A stretch of DNA of 64,000 bases from a virus: positions 94,107-158,106 of IMG/VR virus record IMGVR_UViG_3300031251_000003; one strand, written 5' to 3'. The notes under the pieces are model-generated. The model was given only the letters and a program-made list of their open reading frames with translations, made no database searches and was not told the DNA's origin. Of this stretch, positions 61,638 to 64,000 are shown piece by piece (the first letter of the stretch is position 1; each line of letters starts with the position of its first letter). The position numbers and the translations under genes were made by a program.

Positions 61638-62351
61638 TTGGGATTGTTTGGGTCAAAGTCGCAGGGCAGCACTGTGAATGAAGAGTTAGTTACCCTCTAC
61701 AGGGGCGAATCTATTCATCCTCAGTTAGCTAAGGCATTTGACTGGTTTGATGAGGATGTCAAGCCATTTATGAACCAGGATGATATCATCATCGCCGGTG
61801 GAGCGATGCGTTCTCATTTCACGGGCACACCAGTTAGAGACTATGATCTTTATGTCCCGAAGAAGTATCTTGGCCAATTAGGGGGCGCTACCACCGATCT
61901 ATTCAAGAATCTTAGTGGTGGGTACTGGAAGAAATCGGTCGAGTCAGATATGTCATGGGTTTATAGATGTATAGAGTACGATCCTTTCAATCAACGGATG
62001 ACCGATAGGGCATTCAATGTATGTAAGAAGCCCTTTGAGTCTCCGCAGGATGTAATCGATACATACGATTTCACCGTATGTATGTGTGCAATGACGCAAG
62101 ACTCAATCACTCACCACCCTGATTACTTTACCGACCTAGCTACAAAGACCATTAGGATCCACGACTTGCATGATCCCATGGCTCTACTCTGGCGGTTGCA
62201 GAAGTACAATCGTTATGGATTCCAGATTGATAAGACTGAACTGTGGAGAGTAGTCGAAGCCGTCCATGAATTAGACGCACTACCTAAATTGAATACAGAG
62301 AACACAGAAACCAAGATCGTGAGCCTCAATGAGATCTTCCGGTCGTCGTAG
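61638..62351 (+). CDS. CCA-adding-enzyme-like nucleotidyltransferase
   Basis: 237 residues from TTG 61638, chosen because AGGAG precedes it by 7 nt. IIIAGGAMRSHFTGTPVRDYDLYV is the GG...RD..D-x-D head motif of class II CCA-adding/poly(A) polymerases (runs about 49-72), and DPMALLWRLQKYNRYGFQID matches their DPxRxxRxxxFxxxxGF segment. Shorter than typical CCA enzymes (about 400), so the tail domains are missing or reduced. None of the window's tRNAs or the tmRNA encodes CCA, so this enzyme may complete them; other nucleotidyl transfer is possible. Confidence 0.65.
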   Translation: MGLFGSKSQGSTVNEELVTLYRGESIHPQLAKAFDWFDEDVKPFMNQDDIIIAGGAMRSHFTGTPVRDYDLYVPKKYLGQLGGATTDLFKNLSGGYWKKSVESDMSWVYRCIEYDPFNQRMTDRAFNVCKKPFESPQDVIDTYDFTVCMCAMTQDSITHHPDYFTDLATKTIRIHDLHDPMALLWRLQKYNRYGFQIDKTELWRVVEAVHELDALPKLNTENTETKIVSLNEIFRSS

Positions 62352-62358
62352 GTGAAAC

Positions 62359-62655
62359 ATGAGTGATGAAAAGACAATAGAAGGAATGAGATATGAGTTA
62401 GGCCGTGAGTCTGCTCAGAAGGGTGACCCTTTACATGAGGGGGCTTCTGAAGAGTTCTATCACGGCTATACGGACGCTAGACCGACTGCTTGGGCAGGAT
62501 CGTCAAATGTCATGCCTCGCCTCTTTGGTAAGGGAAGAGTTGTTCGAGAAGATCCTTGGGATTGCGTGTGCGGTGAACGAAACCGTCACTACTATCCAAG
62601 GTGCCAGATGTGTGGTATCTCGTACTCCCTAGCTAAGGAAGCTCTTAGTGAATGA
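62359..62655 (+). CDS. RanBP2-like zinc-finger protein
   Basis: 98 residues. The last third WDCVCGERNRHYYPRCQMCG is a W-x-C-x-C...N...C-x2-C finger of the RanBP2/RNA-binding type. The N-terminal half is charged and helical (GMRYELGRESAQKGDP). Could bind single-stranded RNA. It lies just after the nucleotidyltransferase gene and overlaps the next start. Confidence 0.65.
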   Translation: MSDEKTIEGMRYELGRESAQKGDPLHEGASEEFYHGYTDARPTAWAGSSNVMPRLFGKGRVVREDPWDCVCGERNRHYYPRCQMCGISYSLAKEALSE

Positions 62656-62890
62656 AGAAATTAATATCGATTGGGAGTTCGTAACTCTGTACAGTGACAA
62701 GGATTGTCGTGTGATAGGCGATGTCTATTACAAGGCAGGGTACAATCATGGCCTAAATAGAACTGATTGTACTTTAGCCACTGAACATCCCGATCTAATC
62801 AAAGCGTATAGGATGGGATGGACTGATGGTGAAGGGGATCGTCTTGAACGATCTCTACAAACCCTATGGTCGTCTTCTGGCGGCGAGTAG
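62648..62890 (+). CDS. Hypothetical protein
   Basis: 80 residues, GTG start overlapping the previous stop. Contains the repeated pattern YYKAGYNHGLNRTD and AYRMGWTDGEGD, similar to the short helical motif in the protein at 34659. Its 3' end overlaps the second copy of the intergenic repeat. Function unknown. Confidence 0.55.
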   Translation: MNEEINIDWEFVTLYSDKDCRVIGDVYYKAGYNHGLNRTDCTLATEHPDLIKAYRMGWTDGEGDRLERSLQTLWSSSGGE

Positions 62891-62919
62891 GGTTCAATGG
62901 TTGTCAGAATAGTAAACAG
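62875..62919 (+). repeat. Intergenic repeat, copy 2
   Basis: TTCTGGCGGCG (62875-62885) and the same 25-nt block as at 58577 (62895-62919), ending just before the AAGGAG of the IMP dehydrogenase gene. Confidence 0.7.
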
Positions 62920-62937
62920 AAAGGAGTTGAAAACCGC

Positions 62938-63924
62938 ATGAGAGTTAGAGAAGACGTAGGACTCAGTTACGACGATGTGCTACTTTTGCCCAAATTAGGT
63001 GTTCTGCGAAAACGAGCAGATGCCGATATTTCCGCAGAAGTGGTCAAAGGGGCAAGAATCGGTGTCCCGATCATTTCGGCCCCAATGGATTCCGTTACAG
63101 AATGGGAAATGGCGGCAGCTATGACTCAATGCGGTGGATTCAGCTTTATTCATCGAAATCTAACTCCGAAGGAACAGAAAGAGCAATTTCTCAAGTCTAC
63201 TCTGGGTAAAGAGCAGTATATTGGCTTTGCGGGCGTTTCTATTGGGATCGATGAAGGTTATGAGCGATGGAATCTATTGCGAGAGGCCGGATGTGAGATT
63301 TTCGTCCTAGATGTTGCTCATGGTCACCATAAGTCAGTAGGTGAATTCATTGAGAAGACTCCGGTGGATCTTTTTGAGTCATCTAGCCTAATTGTCGGTA
63401 ATATCGCTACAGCGGAAGCTGCACACTACTTTGCTGATCTGGGTGTTGCTGGTGTGAAGGTTGGTGTAGGCCCAGGAGCCGCCTGTTCGACCCGTGCAGT
63501 AACGGGTCACGGCGTACCGATGCTCACAGCTATTAATGATGTCTATTGGGCTATCTTCGACTATGGAATTACCCTAATCGCTGATGGTGGTATCAAGACC
63601 AGTGGGGATATCGTTAAGGCTTTGGCGGCTGGTGCAGATACAGTGATGATTGGTCGGCTTCTAGCTGGTGCTGATGAATCGCCTCATCCTGGTCTTTATT
63701 GGGGTATGGCGTCCCAGCGGGTCAATGGTCATCGTGCTCCTGAGGGTGTTGAGGGCGTAGTGGATCGCACTGGCCCTGTTGAAAACACTATTAAGCCATT
63801 AGCTTGGGGTATCAGAAGTGGCCTCTCATATGCGGGTGTTACCAACTTACAGGATCTTAGAGATATAGCGGAATTTATTCGTGTAACCCCTCAATCTACT
63901 CTTGAGTCGGGAGTAAGAATCTGA
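62938..63924 (+). CDS. guaB: IMP dehydrogenase / GMP reductase family enzyme
   Basis: 328 residues from ATG 62938 (AAGGAG about 12 nt upstream). [20 protein letters not shown] at the start, [38 protein letters not shown] with the catalytic Cys and Thr, and [31 protein letters not shown] (runs about 216-246). CBS domains are absent, as in short phage forms. Makes XMP (or IMP from GMP), raising guanine nucleotide supply. A repeated element stands upstream. Confidence 0.9.
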   Translation: MRVREDVGLSYDDVLLLPKLGVLRKRADADISAEVVKGARIGVPIISAPMDSVTEWEMAAAMTQCGGFSFIHRNLTPKEQKEQFLKSTLGKEQYIGFAGVSIGIDEGYERWNLLREAGCEIFVLDVAHGHHKSVGEFIEKTPVDLFESSSLIVGNIATAEAAHYFADLGVAGVKVGVGPGAACSTRAVTGHGVPMLTAINDVYWAIFDYGITLIADGGIKTSGDIVKALAAGADTVMIGRLLAGADESPHPGLYWGMASQRVNGHRAPEGVEGVVDRTGPVENTIKPLAWGIRSGLSYAGVTNLQDLRDIAEFIRVTPQSTLESGVRI

Positions 63925-64000
63925 TGGGTCATGTTCCTATGAGAGGGCTATATGAATCGGCATTCACTAAAGTAAGCATGGCTCGTGGCCCAATCCCTCC
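63924..64000 (+). CDS. Partial gene leaving the window
   Basis: ATG overlaps the guaB stop (TGATG). The visible 25 residues, [20 protein letters not shown]..., are not recognisable. The frame stays open to the end of the window. Confidence 0.5.
   Translation, partial: MGHVPMRGLYESAFTKVSMARGPIP

Noticed and set aside
1-64000. CRISPR array, integrase, att site or lysogeny module
   Set aside because: No direct-repeat/spacer array, recombinase gene or repressor cassette was found anywhere in the window.

Overview
The window is a contiguous piece of a large tailed bacteriophage genome. Its tail/baseplate, packaging, replication and nucleotide-metabolism genes lie mostly on the + strand and are tightly packed, with TAATG/ATGA overlaps. 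Base composition is close to balanced, promoters are near-perfect TTGACA-N17-TATAAT, and many coding starts sit about 6-8 nt after the -10 box (leaderless mRNAs, an actinobacterial habit). Together with a very long tRNA/tmRNA array this suggests a phage of an actinobacterium, plausibly Streptomyces; it resembles what I remember of the large, tRNA-rich Streptomyces phages, but this is inference.

Layout. 1-7296: end of a tail-collar/fibre gene, a gp25-like baseplate wedge, a baseplate J-like protein and two large baseplate/tail proteins. 7297-9152: SNF2-type helicase from its own promoter. 9135-11289 (minus strand): a small operon of hypothetical genes, a P-loop polynucleotide-kinase-like protein and a 34-residue leaderless gene. 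11526-11966: a four-helix holin-like protein closed by an intrinsic terminator.

12041-31003: an island of about 19 kb devoted to translation. I count 42 tRNA genes that fold acceptably, plus several irregular tRNA-like units. Together they cover all 20 amino acids and none encodes CCA. The island also holds a tmRNA, a strong RNase P RNA candidate with its own promoter, a phage ribosomal protein uS12 with substitutions at the streptomycin/accuracy positions, a small sigma factor, HNH elements lodged in tRNA genes, and about a dozen small genes (membrane, zinc-ribbon, VWA, 3D-domain). The spacers between tRNAs are mostly not empty: most close on themselves with 6-10 bp terminal stems, several look pseudoknotted, and four share a conserved GAAACGTCT...AGCGAAAGC signature. 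Among the irregular tRNAs are a circularly permuted tRNA-Leu, a tRNA-Ile with a 43-nt structured insertion after the anticodon, an initiator-like tRNA split by an HNH gene, and a perfect 186-bp tandem duplication ending inside a tRNA T-loop. A strong terminator at 30965 ends the island.

31074-49000: small membrane proteins, class II ribonucleotide reductase, helicase loader, DnaB-like helicase with a damaged Walker A, primase, SSB-like protein, RNase H, DnaE polymerase whose first codons are displaced by an HNH element, RecA, nucleases, a RuvC-like resolvase and a sigma-like regulator. 49006-58549: packaging and head region (small terminase candidate, large terminase, portal, HNH). 58614-64000: dNMP kinase, deoxyribonucleotidase, a CCA-adding-enzyme-like nucleotidyltransferase that could finish the CCA-less tRNAs, IMP dehydrogenase and small genes.

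Read as a whole, the phage carries much of what is needed to rebuild decoding capacity during infection: tRNAs, possibly its own tRNA 5' processing (RNase P RNA) and 3' completion (nucleotidyltransferase), ribosome rescue (tmRNA), an altered ribosomal accuracy protein (uS12) and a sigma factor inside the island. All folds and homologies are from reading alone; nothing was computed or searched.
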